Both the position numbers and the translations under genes were made by a program. Positions 6,633 through 15,911 of a stretch of DNA of 53,894 nt are shown piece by piece. Under the pieces are notes generated by a model that saw only the letters and a list, made by a program, of their open reading frames with translations, made no database searches and had not been told where the DNA came from. The stretch comes from Nitriliruptoraceae bacterium (GTDB lineage: Bacteria > Actinomycetota > Nitriliruptoria > Nitriliruptorales > Nitriliruptoraceae). The stretch lies in NCBI GenBank assembly GCA_020832455.1, contig JAFIEQ010000009.1, positions 1 to 53,894 on the forward strand. The letters are read 5' to 3'. Within the stretch, counting starts at the first letter, position 1; every line of letters begins with the position of its first letter.

Positions 6633-9614
6633 TTGTCGACGAGCCGTCGCGTGCTGCTCGAAGCACAGGCCGGCGCCGGCAAGTCCACCCTGCTCGACGA
6701 GGTCGTCGCCGCCCACGACGGGCCAGCCGTCCGGGCCACGATGCGCACGGACACGGGCCCCGGGGCGCTGCGCACCCTGCTGCGTCGGTCGCTGGCGTCC
6801 TCCGGGCTCAACGACCTGGCCGACCGGCTCGACCAGGTCCCCGCGGAGGCCGCCCTGTCGCAGGTCAGCGCCTGGCTCGAGGAACAGCAGGAGCCGGTGC
6901 TGCTCGTCCTCGACGACCTGCAGCGGGCCGACGATGCCGCCATCGCGGCCATCGCCGACGTGGTCCCCACGGTGTCGAGCCCCCACCGGGTCGTGCTCGC
7001 GGGGCGTCGCCTGGATCCCCGGCTGCACGCCGCGATCGGCAGCGGTGCCGAGGCGCGCACGATCGGGCCCGACGATCTGCGGTTCACGCCCCAGGAGACG
7101 GCCGAGCTGCTCGGTCCCGAGCTCGTCGGACAGCTCGGCGCCGTGGAGATCGCGACGCTGACCACCCGCTGCGCTGGGTGGGCCGCCGCGCTCGAGCTGG
7201 CCGCGGTGCGTCTGCGTGGGGCCGCGGAGGCCGGTGAGCGGGCCTTCGGCCGGGAGGTCGCGACGCTGTTGGCCGAGGCCGTGACCCTGCCGCAGCTGCT
7301 GGAACGGGTCCTGGCCGATGCGTCGGACGGCGTCCGTCGAGCGGTCGCCCAACTGGCCGCCCTGCCCTGGTTCGACGAGGAGCTCGCGATCGCCGCCGGG
7401 GTCGGTGGTGGGCTGGACGCGCTGGCCGAGCTGGGGTTGCCCCTGGAAGCGCGCGACGGGGACACCACCGCCTTCCCCGATGCCGTGCGCGACGCGTTGG
7501 CGAGCGCGGCCCCCGACGACGATCTGGCTCGGCGCGCCTCCCGACGCGCCCTGGCGCTCGGGGACCCAGGCAGCGCGCTCGCCGTGCTCCTCGCGGGCCG
7601 GCTCGACGATGATCTTGCGGCGGTGCTCGCGGAGCTGCCGGCGGTGCTCGGTGGCCGTCTCGATCCGACGGAGCACGCGGCGGCCATCGCCAGCCTCCCA
7701 CCCGAACTGCTCGCCGCACACCCCCGGATCCTGGTGCACCTGGCCGACACCTACATCGTCCACGGGCAGCAGGCCGACTACCGGGAGACGCTGGAGCGTG
7801 CGCGTCGCCTCGTCGGGGAGGTGGACCCGACCGACGCCACCCTGCCCGCGGAGTCGCTCGACGTGCTCGCGGTGGAGCTCTCGGCCCGGATGGTCGCCAG
7901 CAACGACGACCGCCACGTGGCCGAGGCCGAACGACTCGCGGACGAACCACGCCTGTCGCCGCTGGCGCGGGCGCGGCTGGTCGGCGCGATCGGCCGGGCC
8001 CGGGCGAGCACGCGATCCACCGATGGGCTGCGTCGGGGCCTGCGTGACCTGGAGGAGTCCATCCATGTCTTCGACCGGCTCGGAGCGTTCACGCACGCGA
8101 TCGCCGCCCGGGTGGTCGCGGCCACCTACGTGGCCTGGCCGCTCGGGCGCTACGACGTCGCGCTGCAGCTGTTGGACCGGGCGCTGGCCGACGCGCGCGG
8201 GAACCCGAAGGTCCGGGTCGCGGTGCTGCCCTACCGCGCCTTCGTGCTCACCGATCTGGGTCGCTCCGCGGAGGCCGAGGCGGTGCTCGCGGAGCTGCGC
8301 CGGACCGCCACGGCCATGGGATCGGCGGGCAACGAACGCTCCGCGGTGTTCGCTCGGTGGGGAGCGGCGATGCTGGCCTCCCAGCGTGGCGATGCGGAGG
8401 CGACCTGGGCCGCCTGCCACGCGGTGGAGCGGTCGGAGGTCGCGATCGACACCGCCGAGGGAGCCTTCTTCCTCGCGGACGCGGCGCAGATGCTGGCCCG
8501 TGTCGGTCGGGACGAGGACGCCCGCCGCCTGCTGGCCGCCGCGCGCGACCGCGACCCGGGCACGACCCCACACGTGACCGCGGCTGCGCTCACCGTCGCC
8601 GCCTACGCCGGCGACCTCGACACGGTCGAGGAGGCGCTGCGCGAGGTCGCCGGTGGACGCGACGTCGAACCACGCGAGCGGTGGCGGCTCACGCTGCTGC
8701 ACGCCTACGCCGCACAGCAGGCCCAGGACCCCCGCGCCAGCGCGCTCGCCGCCGCCGCGTTCGAGGAGGCGGCCCAGCTGGGCGAGGCGGGGCTGCCGCT
8801 GGTGCGCGAACCGGTGGCGACCCGCGCGGTGATGGATCTGGCCGCGGCGGCCTCGGCGAGCGCCCGGGACATCGTGACCAGCCGGGGCGTGCAGCTCCGC
8901 CTGCTCGACCGGGTGGAGGTCGAGCTCGACGGTCGGACGTTGGAGCCCACCGGCCGCCCCGCGCAGCTGCTGGCCTTCCTCGTCGTTGCCGACCGGCCCG
9001 TCAGCGTCGACGAGGCGATCGAGGCGCTGTGGCCGTCGGGGGCCGCCGAACGGGGGCGCGAACGGTTGCGGACCGTGCTGCGCCGCACGCGACGCGACAT
9101 CGGCGCGCTGATCGAACGGCACGACGACACGTTGCGGCTCGTTGAGACGGTGCGCTCCGACGTGGGTGCCTTCCTCGAGGCCGCACGCGCCGTGCGGGCG
9201 GGACGCGACCACGGGATGGCGGCGCGGACCGCGCTGGCGCTGTACCGCGGCGATCTGGCCGCCAGCCTCGGCTACGACGACTGGGCCGAGCGTGCGCGCG
9301 AGCAACTCCGACAGCAGGCGTTGCTGATGCACGACGCGGTCGCCGAACTCGCGGAGAGCGCCGGCCGGCTCGACGACGCCGTCCAGGTGCTGCGCGCGGC
9401 CCTGGCGCTCGACCCCCTCGCCGAGGATCGGGCGCTGCAGGCCGCCCGTCTGCTGGCCGAACAGGGACGTCGTGCCTCGGCGTTGCAGCTGTTGACGCAG
9501 ACCCGGCAGGCCCTGCAGGCGGCGGACCTCGCGCCGACCGGGGACCTCGAACGGCTCGAGCGGTACCTGCGCCGGGATCCGGCCCTCGAAGCCGGGTCGA
9601 CCTCCGCGGCCTAG
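6633..9614 (+). CDS. Large STAND-like ATPase / wHTH-BTAD transcriptional regulator, N-terminus probably frameshifted
   Basis: The continuous frame from TTG 6633 gives 993 aa. It begins just before a Walker A (EAQAGAGKSTLL, residues about 10-21) and has a Walker B-like VLLVLDDLQRADDA near 90. A long alpha-helical TPR-like middle follows, then from about residue 750 a winged helix (VQLRLLDRVEVELDGRTLEPT, ALWP) and BTAD helices to the end. This is a MalT/AfsR-like architecture with the DNA-binding module C-terminal. The true start is probably GTG 6472: that frame reads MRIRAAVARTLGEPGIVARIARLR, a typical N-terminus for this family, and has a -10 box nearby. The two frames are joined across a G/C homopolymer stretch (6540-6630), so one missing or two extra bases there would restore a protein of about 1,047 aa. 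Its target may be the GTGACACGG repeats upstream. Confidence 0.8.
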   Translation: MSTSRRVLLEAQAGAGKSTLLDEVVAAHDGPAVRATMRTDTGPGALRTLLRRSLASSGLNDLADRLDQVPAEAALSQVSAWLEEQQEPVLLVLDDLQRADDAAIAAIADVVPTVSSPHRVVLAGRRLDPRLHAAIGSGAEARTIGPDDLRFTPQETAELLGPELVGQLGAVEIATLTTRCAGWAAALELAAVRLRGAAEAGERAFGREVATLLAEAVTLPQLLERVLADASDGVRRAVAQLAALPWFDEELAIAAGVGGGLDALAELGLPLEARDGDTTAFPDAVRDALASAAPDDDLARRASRRALALGDPGSALAVLLAGRLDDDLAAVLAELPAVLGGRLDPTEHAAAIASLPPELLAAHPRILVHLADTYIVHGQQADYRETLERARRLVGEVDPTDATLPAESLDVLAVELSARMVASNDDRHVAEAERLADEPRLSPLARARLVGAIGRARASTRSTDGLRRGLRDLEESIHVFDRLGAFTHAIAARVVAATYVAWPLGRYDVALQLLDRALADARGNPKVRVAVLPYRAFVLTDLGRSAEAEAVLAELRRTATAMGSAGNERSAVFARWGAAMLASQRGDAEATWAACHAVERSEVAIDTAEGAFFLADAAQMLARVGRDEDARRLLAAARDRDPGTTPHVTAAALTVAAYAGDLDTVEEALREVAGGRDVEPRERWRLTLLHAYAAQQAQDPRASALAAAAFEEAAQLGEAGLPLVREPVATRAVMDLAAAASASARDIVTSRGVQLRLLDRVEVELDGRTLEPTGRPAQLLAFLVVADRPVSVDEAIEALWPSGAAERGRERLRTVLRRTRRDIGALIERHDDTLRLVETVRSDVGAFLEAARAVRAGRDHGMAARTALALYRGDLAASLGYDDWAERAREQLRQQALLMHDAVAELAESAGRLDDAVQVLRAALALDPLAEDRALQAARLLAEQGRRASALQLLTQTRQALQAADLAPTGDLERLERYLRRDPALEAGSTSAA

Positions 9615-9621
9615 GTGCCGC

Positions 9622-9652
9622 GATCGGTGCCCGCTGTCGGCGGACACCGATC
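9622..9652 (+). terminator. Hairpin after the BTAD regulator
   Basis: GATCGGTG (9622-9629) is the reverse complement of CACCGATC (9645-9652), with a further inner CGC/GCG pairing. It lies 8 bp after the regulator stop. No U-tract follows, so this may be a factor-independent terminator of the GC-rich type or a transcript-end stabiliser. Confidence 0.5.
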
Positions 9653-9750
9653 CGGTGCGGCGCGCGCCGGTGCGCGGTCGGTGCGCCCCGCTTGGGGGAG
9701 ATGCCGCTGGTCAGCAGCTGCCGTCCGGACGACCATGCGCACGCGGTCGA

Positions 9751-9888
<138 letters not shown>

Positions 9889-10127
9889 ACCCCGTCGGAC
9901 GCCCGCCGGCAGACGACGGTCGCTGACCGGACCCCGATCGCCCCATCGGTGTGCCGTGCCCCTCGTCGGCGGAGGCAACCAGCCACCCCCGGCGTTCGCG
10001 AGCGGGGGACGGGAGCTCGCACAAGTTCGGACAGCAACGGTGTCGGTGTGACCGGGCCCAGGGCCGGCGAACCGGGCCCGCGTCGCGCCGGACGGGACGT
10101 CGTCGATCACCTGACCAACCTGTGCGG

Positions 10128-10133
10128 TAGCGT
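10128..10133 (+). promoter_or_regulatory. -10 box TAGCGT, leaderless arrangement before ATG 10143
   Basis: TAGCGT is followed by 9 nt and then the ATG of the nSTAND/WD40 gene. There is no Shine-Dalgarno sequence in between, which suggests a leaderless transcript. Confidence 0.45.
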
Positions 10134-10142
10134 CCCCGAGCG

Positions 10143-13100
10143 ATGGGGATGCCACCGCGGGGCTCGAACGGGACACCGGACCGCACCGGACCTGATCCGG
10201 TCGCGGTCTCCACGCGTGCGGAACTCGGGGCCCTGCTGACCGATCTGCGTCGTCGGTCCGGGCTCAGCCTGCGGGCCCTGGCGCGGTTGACGGGGAGCAG
10301 CGCGTCCACGCTCAGCGGGTGGTGCCGCGCGGAGAACCTGCCCTACCCGGCGCAGGACGACACCTTCCGGCGCATGCTCGACGCGTTCGACGTCGATGAC
10401 CCCGAGCCGATCATGGCCGCGCTGGCGCAGCTGCGCGACACCAGCCGCACCTCGAAACAGACCGAGCCGCCCTACCGGGGTCTGGAGCGCTACGACGTCG
10501 ACGATGCGGAGCTGTTCTTCGGCCGCGATCACCTGATCGCGCACGCCCTCGAGCGTCTGCACCGGCAGCTCGACGGCGACGGTCCGAACCTGCTCCTGCT
10601 CGTCGGCGCGTCCGGGAGCGGGAAGTCCTCGTTGGTCCGTGCCGGGCTGGCTCCCCGACTGTTGGAGGCCGGGCACCGCGTCGCCCACCTCAGCCCCGGC
10701 GATACGCCCGACGAGGAACTGCACCGCGCCATCGGGACGCTCGCACCGCCAGAGTCGACGCCGAGCGCCCCGGCCGACGTCGTGATCGTCGACGGGCTCG
10801 AGGCCCTGTTCACGCCCACCATCGAACAGCCGCGTCGTGCCCGGTTCCTCGCGGACCTCGAGCTGCTCAGCGCCGCGGATGCGGCCGCGAACCGGGCGGT
10901 GGTCGCCACGCTCCGGCTCGACTTCCTGGCCGACCTGGTCGCGACGGGCGCGTTCGGCGCCGCGCTCGAGGACGTGCAGGTACTGGTGGGCCCGCTGACC
11001 CGATCCGAGGCGACGCAGGCCATCACCGAGCCGGCCCGGCGTCGCGGCGTCGCGGTCGACGAGGAACTGCTCACCCTGCTCCTGCAGGACTTCCTGCCGA
11101 CCGGATCGCTGGCCGAGACCCCCCACATCGGGGCGCTCCCGCTGCTGTCGCACACCCTGCTGGAGACCTGGAACCGGTCCCACCGGGGCCGCATGACCGT
11201 CGCCGACTACCACGCCACCGGGGGTCTGGCCGGGGCGGTCGAACACTCCGCGGAGCTCGCCTACCGCCGCGTCGAGCGCGTCGACCACCCGTCGCTGCGA
11301 CAGGTGCTGCTGCGGCTGGTGCACCTGGCCTCGGACGCGGTCGCGACCCGACGGACCACCAGCCTGGTCGAGCTCGAGGGTCTGGTCACCGAGGCGTCCG
11401 GACCGGACGAGCCGCCGCGCGACCGGCTGCGTCGGATCCTCGCGCCCTTCGTGGATGCGCGGCTGGTCACGATCCGGACCGAGACCGCGGAGATCTCCCA
11501 CGACGCCCTGCTGAGCGCCTGGCCCCGTCTGCGGGGCTGGCTGGAGACCGATCGCGATCGGCTCCGGTTGCAACGTCGACTGGCCGAGGCCGCGCGACTG
11601 TGGGCCGACCACGACCGCGATCCCTCGCTGTTGCCCCGGGGGGTGCAGCTCGAAGCGATGCGCGAGGCGGTGGAGGGCGCGGACGGCCTGGGCGCGACCG
11701 TCGAGGAACGTGCCTACCTCGACGCGGCGCTCGCCCACCGTGCCGAACTCGAACAGCTCGAGCAGCGGCGCACCCTGCGGCTGCGCCGTCTCACCGTCGC
11801 GACCGCGACCTTCGCGCTCATGGCGAGCGCGCTCGCGCTGGTCGCGGTCTCCGCCCGGGGCGATGCGCTGCTGGCCCGCGACGAGGCCCAGTCCCGACAG
11901 GTCGCGCTCTCCGTCGAGCGGCTCGCGGAGACCGACCCCTCCCTCGCAGCCCAACTCGCGGTCGTCGCGCACGACATCGCGCCGACCCCCGAGGCCCGTG
12001 CGGCCCTCCTCGACCGCGCCATCGGTCCGCGTGCGACCCGGGCGATCGGCGGACCCGGCACCTCGGTGCTGTCCGTTGCACCCGCCGGCGGACTCATCGC
12101 CGTCTCCGACGCCGCCAACGCCGAGGTGGCGCTCTACGACACGACCGCCGGACTGGAGCGGGTCGCGACGCTCCCGCTGGCGGAGCAGGACGCGGAGTCC
12201 TTCGCCGTGGCCTTCTCCCCGACCGGTCCGCTGCTCGCGGTCGGGGACACGAGCGCCGCGGTGACGCTGTGGGACCTCACCGATCCCACCGATCCACAGG
12301 TCCTCGTCGCGGGGCGGCGTGGCCCGCCCGGGCCCATCCCGGGGCGGGCCTGCGCCCCGGCCGGCGGCGAGCGCGCCGCGGTCGGCCTGGGGGACGGCGC
12401 GTTCCGCTGGGAGCTGTCGGACCCGACGCGACCCCGGCCGCTCGAGACGCTCCCGGCGGACGAGATCACCTGGTCCGTGGCCTACCACCCCGAACGCGAC
12501 GTCATCGCCGTCGGCGACGACATCGGTCGCGTGCAGCTGTGGTCCCGCGCCGATGCGCCGGCGCTCGACCGCGAACTGGAGACGGACGGACGCTCGGTCC
12601 TGCACCTGGAGTTCTCCCCCGACGGCGGCCACCTGAGCGCCGGGACCCGGGCCGGGCAGGCCTACCTGTGGTCCGGGACGGGCGCCCCCGGGACCGAGGG
12701 GGTCGATCCGGATGAGATCGACCTGACGGACCCGACGTTCGACAGCTGGGTCAACGTGGTCGCCTTCGACCGCGACGGGGCGTGGCTCGCCGCTGGCAGC
12801 TCCGATGGCACCATGCGTCTCTGGGACGTCACGACCGGCGGGTCGACCACGTCGGTGGCTCACCCGGCGGCGGTGACCGGCGTGGGGTTCGCGCCCGACG
12901 GAGCCACGCTGTTCTCCACCGCGACCGATGGGGTCACCCGGCGCTGGTCACGCGCGAACGTGGACGGTGCGGTGGTCGCGGGCCGGGTCTGGAGCCTGGC
13001 CTTCGACGCGGCCGGCGACTCGCTCGCGGCGTTCTCCGGACCCGTCACCGAACGGTTCACCATCGACGGCGGCGCTGCCCGGCGCGGTGACGCGTCCGCC

Positions 13101-14006
13101 CTGCCGACGCCGGGCGACGGTGTCGACTTCAGTGGCGCCGGCGCACGGTCGCCCGACGGCCACGTGCTCGCCCACGGCACGTTCAGCGGTGAGGTGCTGC
13201 TGTTCGACGCCACCTCGACCGGGGTGCCGCAACGGCTCGGCCCGGCACTCGGTGGCTCGGATCAGTTGGTCGAGGCCGTCGCGTTCCACCCGCACGGTGG
13301 GTGGCTCGCCGCCGGTGGCGCCGACACGGCGCTGCGTCTGTGGGACACCTCCGGCTCGCTGGATGCGGCACCGACGGTGGTGCTCGACGACCCCAGGGAG
13401 ATCGTGCTGAACCTGCGCTGGAGCCCGAGCGGTCGCTACCTCGCCGCCCCCAGTGCGGACAACGAGGTCTACCTCTACGACCTGGAGCAGCCGGCCGATC
13501 CGGTCCTGCGGGCTCGGCTCGGCGGGTTCGACAGCGAGGCGTACGCGGCCGCGTTCTCCCCGGACGAGACCGTGCTCGCCACGGCCGGCTCCGACGCGAC
13601 CGTCCTGCTGTGGGACGTGACCGACCCGGACGAGCCGGTGTTGCTCACCGAGGAGCTGACGGGACCCACCGGGCGGATCTTCGACCTCGACATCTCCGCG
13701 GACGGGCGACTGCTGGCCGGCGCGGTCGCCGACGGCAAGACGTGGGTGTGGGACATCGCCGAGCCGACGCGTCCCGAGCGCGTCGCGGTCCTGGGCCAGA
13801 CCACCTCGCCGATGTACACGGTGGCCTTCTCCCCATCCGGGACCCACCTCGCGGCGAGCGGCGCCGACGGCCACGTCCGGCTCTGGCCACTGGATCCGGC
13901 GCAGGCGCGCGACGACATCTGCCGCGCGACCGGGGACCGTGTGACCGAGACCGAGTGGTCGCGGTACCTGCCCGACCGTGACCTCGAGCCCGTCTGCGAG
14001 CCCTGA
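10143..14006 (+). CDS. HTH-nSTAND NTPase-TM-WD40 protein
   Basis: 1,287 aa. Residues about 20-80 form an XRE-like helix-turn-helix (LRRRSGLSLRALARLTG, SSASTLSGW). The link PYRGLERYDVDDAELFFGRD is the usual entry to the nSTAND1-type ATPase. Walker A is GASGSGKSSL near 151-160 and Walker B DVVIVDGLEALF near 212, followed by a helical STAND region. A single hydrophobic helix lies near 550-572, then a run of WD40 repeats to about 1260 (for example SDGTMRLWDVTT, SDATVLLWDVTDP, ADGHVRLWPLDP). Proteins of this layout are common in actinobacteria as signal-sensing STAND switches; the ligand of the propeller is unknown. The blade around 12300-12400 is poorly formed (many Gly/Pro/Arg) in a G/C-rich stretch and may hold base errors. 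Confidence 0.88.
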   Translation: MGMPPRGSNGTPDRTGPDPVAVSTRAELGALLTDLRRRSGLSLRALARLTGSSASTLSGWCRAENLPYPAQDDTFRRMLDAFDVDDPEPIMAALAQLRDTSRTSKQTEPPYRGLERYDVDDAELFFGRDHLIAHALERLHRQLDGDGPNLLLLVGASGSGKSSLVRAGLAPRLLEAGHRVAHLSPGDTPDEELHRAIGTLAPPESTPSAPADVVIVDGLEALFTPTIEQPRRARFLADLELLSAADAAANRAVVATLRLDFLADLVATGAFGAALEDVQVLVGPLTRSEATQAITEPARRRGVAVDEELLTLLLQDFLPTGSLAETPHIGALPLLSHTLLETWNRSHRGRMTVADYHATGGLAGAVEHSAELAYRRVERVDHPSLRQVLLRLVHLASDAVATRRTTSLVELEGLVTEASGPDEPPRDRLRRILAPFVDARLVTIRTETAEISHDALLSAWPRLRGWLETDRDRLRLQRRLAEAARLWADHDRDPSLLPRGVQLEAMREAVEGADGLGATVEERAYLDAALAHRAELEQLEQRRTLRLRRLTVATATFALMASALALVAVSARGDALLARDEAQSRQVALSVERLAETDPSLAAQLAVVAHDIAPTPEARAALLDRAIGPRATRAIGGPGTSVLSVAPAGGLIAVSDAANAEVALYDTTAGLERVATLPLAEQDAESFAVAFSPTGPLLAVGDTSAAVTLWDLTDPTDPQVLVAGRRGPPGPIPGRACAPAGGERAAVGLGDGAFRWELSDPTRPRPLETLPADEITWSVAYHPERDVIAVGDDIGRVQLWSRADAPALDRELETDGRSVLHLEFSPDGGHLSAGTRAGQAYLWSGTGAPGTEGVDPDEIDLTDPTFDSWVNVVAFDRDGAWLAAGSSDGTMRLWDVTTGGSTTSVAHPAAVTGVGFAPDGATLFSTATDGVTRRWSRANVDGAVVAGRVWSLAFDAAGDSLAAFSGPVTERFTIDGGAARRGDASALPTPGDGVDFSGAGARSPDGHVLAHGTFSGEVLLFDATSTGVPQRLGPALGGSDQLVEAVAFHPHGGWLAAGGADTALRLWDTSGSLDAAPTVVLDDPREIVLNLRWSPSGRYLAAPSADNEVYLYDLEQPADPVLRARLGGFDSEAYAAAFSPDETVLATAGSDATVLLWDVTDPDEPVLLTEELTGPTGRIFDLDISADGRLLAGAVADGKTWVWDIAEPTRPERVAVLGQTTSPMYTVAFSPSGTHLAASGADGHVRLWPLDPAQARDDICRATGDRVTETEWSRYLPDRDLEPVCEP

Positions 14007-14043
14007 GGCCGATCCCGGGGGCCGGGCGGACCGGGTCGGTGGC

Positions 14044-14799
14044 TCAGCCGGAGCCCTTGCGCACCAGGCCGTCCTCGCCGACCCAGACCAGCCGCTGCTC
14101 GGCGAGACGTTCGACCGCGTCGGCGACCTGCGTGTCGCCACGGCGCAGCTCCCGCGCGAGTTGCGGGACGCTGAGCCGCCGGTGGTAGGCATCCTTGCGG
14201 AGCACCAGTTCGAGGATGCTCGGCGCGGGCTCGTCCAGCTCCCGGGCCTGCGCCAACAGGCTCCGATCGGCGACGTCGAGGGGGCGCTCCTCGGACGGGG
14301 GCGCGGCCACCGGCGCGCTGCTCGTGTTGGCCTGGGTGGCCTGCCACGTGGCCGATCCCGCACCTCCCGCTGCGGCGGTGCCGTCACCATCGCCGCTCAT
14401 GCGCCGCCAGATGGCACCCACCCCCAGTGCCCCGAGCACCAGGATCCAGAACAGCGGACGATCCCGGTCCAGCGGGGAGGACGAGTCGGGGATCCCGAGC
14501 CGCTCCATGGCCGTCCCGACATCGCTCTGCGGGGCGACCTCACACTCGAACCGCACGCTGTTGGCGACCTGGTCGACCGGGGAGATCAGGAGACGGTTGC
14601 GCTGCCTGGCCGCGGTCCGGATCAGGTCGCTCTGGTCCGCCGCGGACAGCGACAGGTACTCCCGGCACGGGGTCGACGATGCCGAGGAACACGCCGCCAG
14701 CGTCAACGAGATCGCCGCGACGACCAGCAGCGTGGTGGGGCGTCCAGCCCGTGGACGCGTCCGCTGCGGACGCCCGACGGTCCGGATCGTGGCCGGCAT
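14044..14799 (-). CDS. Lipoprotein signal/TM protein with C-terminal winged-helix domain
   Basis: 251 aa from ATG 14799. The N-terminus has a hydrophobic segment ending in a lipobox-like LTLAACSS, a short extracytoplasmic part with Cys residues (PCREYLSLSAADQSD and FECEVAPQSD), and a second helix near LFWILVLGALGVGAIW. The C-terminal about 75 residues (SILELVLRKDAYHRRLSVPQLARELRRGDTQVADAVERLAEQRLVWVGEDG) read as a winged helix-turn-helix. It starts inside the stop of the upstream gene (TGATG), so the two are translationally coupled. This may be a membrane-linked regulator; no target is evident. Confidence 0.65.
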   Translation of the reverse strand: MPATIRTVGRPQRTRPRAGRPTTLLVVAAISLTLAACSSASSTPCREYLSLSAADQSDLIRTAARQRNRLLISPVDQVANSVRFECEVAPQSDVGTAMERLGIPDSSSPLDRDRPLFWILVLGALGVGAIWRRMSGDGDGTAAAGGAGSATWQATQANTSSAPVAAPPSEERPLDVADRSLLAQARELDEPAPSILELVLRKDAYHRRLSVPQLARELRRGDTQVADAVERLAEQRLVWVGEDGLVRKGSG

Positions 14800-15605
14800 C
14801 AACCGAACACCGCCGTGAACGCACCGATCACGGCGAACAGCGCGAGGACGTACACGACCGAGGACACCCAGTACGTGCCCTCGCCGGCGAAGATCACCAG
14901 CCCGTAGACGATCGCCCCGATGCCGATCAGCACGGGGAGCGCCCCGCCGATCTGTGACGCGATGAAGAACAACGCGATCCCGGCGACCCAGTAGGCCGCA
15001 GCGTCGAGGGTGCGCGCGATCGTCCGCCCACCGACCTGGGCATCGCCGACGTAGCGGCGTTGCGATGACGCCGCGCCGGCCGCGGCCTGGCTCGTCAGCC
15101 GTGCCGGCGGTGACCCGATGGGACCGGGGTCCGGGCGCGCGGCGCGGGGGACCGCGAGGTCGTACGCGCCCTGACCGCCGCGGGTCAGGAACCCCCATCG
15201 GACGAGCCGGGTGGCGACCTCGTCGACCTGGTCGACCTGACCGAGCCAGCCGATCGCACCCGGTTCCAACGCCAACAGTTCCGTGCCGGTGGCAGGTCCA
15301 CGCCGTTCCAACGCGGCCATGACCGCCGACTCCTCCGACGAGGGGCGGTGCGCCGGGCGGACGGAGGTCCCGGGCCGAACGGTGCCGAGCTCGCCCACGT
15401 TGACCTGGCCGCAGGTCTCGAGGTGCGCGAGGTGGGCGTGGACGAGATCGACGCCGACGTCGAGGTCGGTCGCCAACTCCCGCACGAGCACCCCCGGATG
15501 ATCGCGCACGTGGGCGGTCAGTCGGTCCGGATCGAGCGGTTGTGCCCGCTCGAGCGGTTGCTCGGGCTGGCGCTCGGGCTCGATCGCGTGCCCCTCGTCG
15601 TACAT
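14799..15605 (-). CDS. Membrane protein with tandem winged-helix-like domains
   Basis: 268 aa from ATG 15605, with GAGGAGGGG just upstream. The N-terminal half has two wHTH-like segments: RLTAHVRDHPGVLVRELATDLDVGVDLVHAHLAHLETCGQV, and a second with RGPATGTELLALEPGAIGWL, DEVATRLVRWGFLTRGG. The C-terminal quarter holds about three membrane helices (AYWVAGIALFFIASQIGG, LIGIGAIVYGLVIFAGEG, SVVYVLALFAVIGAF). Its stop overlaps the start of the next gene, which also combines membrane segments and a winged helix. The function is unknown; a membrane-sensor pair is a reasonable guess. Confidence 0.65.
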   Translation of the reverse strand: MYDEGHAIEPERQPEQPLERAQPLDPDRLTAHVRDHPGVLVRELATDLDVGVDLVHAHLAHLETCGQVNVGELGTVRPGTSVRPAHRPSSEESAVMAALERRGPATGTELLALEPGAIGWLGQVDQVDEVATRLVRWGFLTRGGQGAYDLAVPRAARPDPGPIGSPPARLTSQAAAGAASSQRRYVGDAQVGGRTIARTLDAAAYWVAGIALFFIASQIGGALPVLIGIGAIVYGLVIFAGEGTYWVSSVVYVLALFAVIGAFTAVFG

Positions 15606-15911
15606 GTGCCCCTCCTCGCGCAGATGGTGAGCCCGGCGGGCAACCCCGGGATCGTCGACCGGCGCAGGTGGCCGGTACGGACCCGCCCCAGGGACCCGCG
15701 GTCGACCCCATCGACGCTAGGGAGCGGACCATCGCTACCGCGGCGCTCGGTGGGAAGCTCGCACGAGGTCGCACGCGGCGGACGACCCGCAGCACCCGCC
15801 GTGGCCCGGACGACCACGCAGCGCGACGTCGGCGTCCGCCTCGTGCGCCCCGCCGTGCGGACGGGTCCCGGGGTGGTACACCTGCTCGCCCGATGCGCGC
15901 AGGAGTGTCAG
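15606..15911. promoter_or_regulatory. Divergent intergenic region with -10 box TAGCGT (minus strand, 15714-15719)
   Basis: No gene is recognised here. On the minus strand TAGCGT occupies 15719-15714 and could start the transcript of the 15605/14799 pair. On the plus strand AGGAG at 15901-15905 serves the DUF2237 gene. Confidence 0.4.

Noticed and set aside
5982-9647. 1,221-codon ORF on the minus strand opposite the hydrolase and BTAD regulator
   Set aside because: It mirrors real plus-strand genes with clear Walker, BTAD and triad motifs; its product is a Gly/Arg/Gln-rich shadow caused by high GC at third positions.
10107-12863. 918-codon minus-strand ORF opposite the nSTAND/WD40 gene
   Set aside because: No motif, no ribosome-binding site, composition typical of an antisense shadow; the plus-strand protein is clearly coding.
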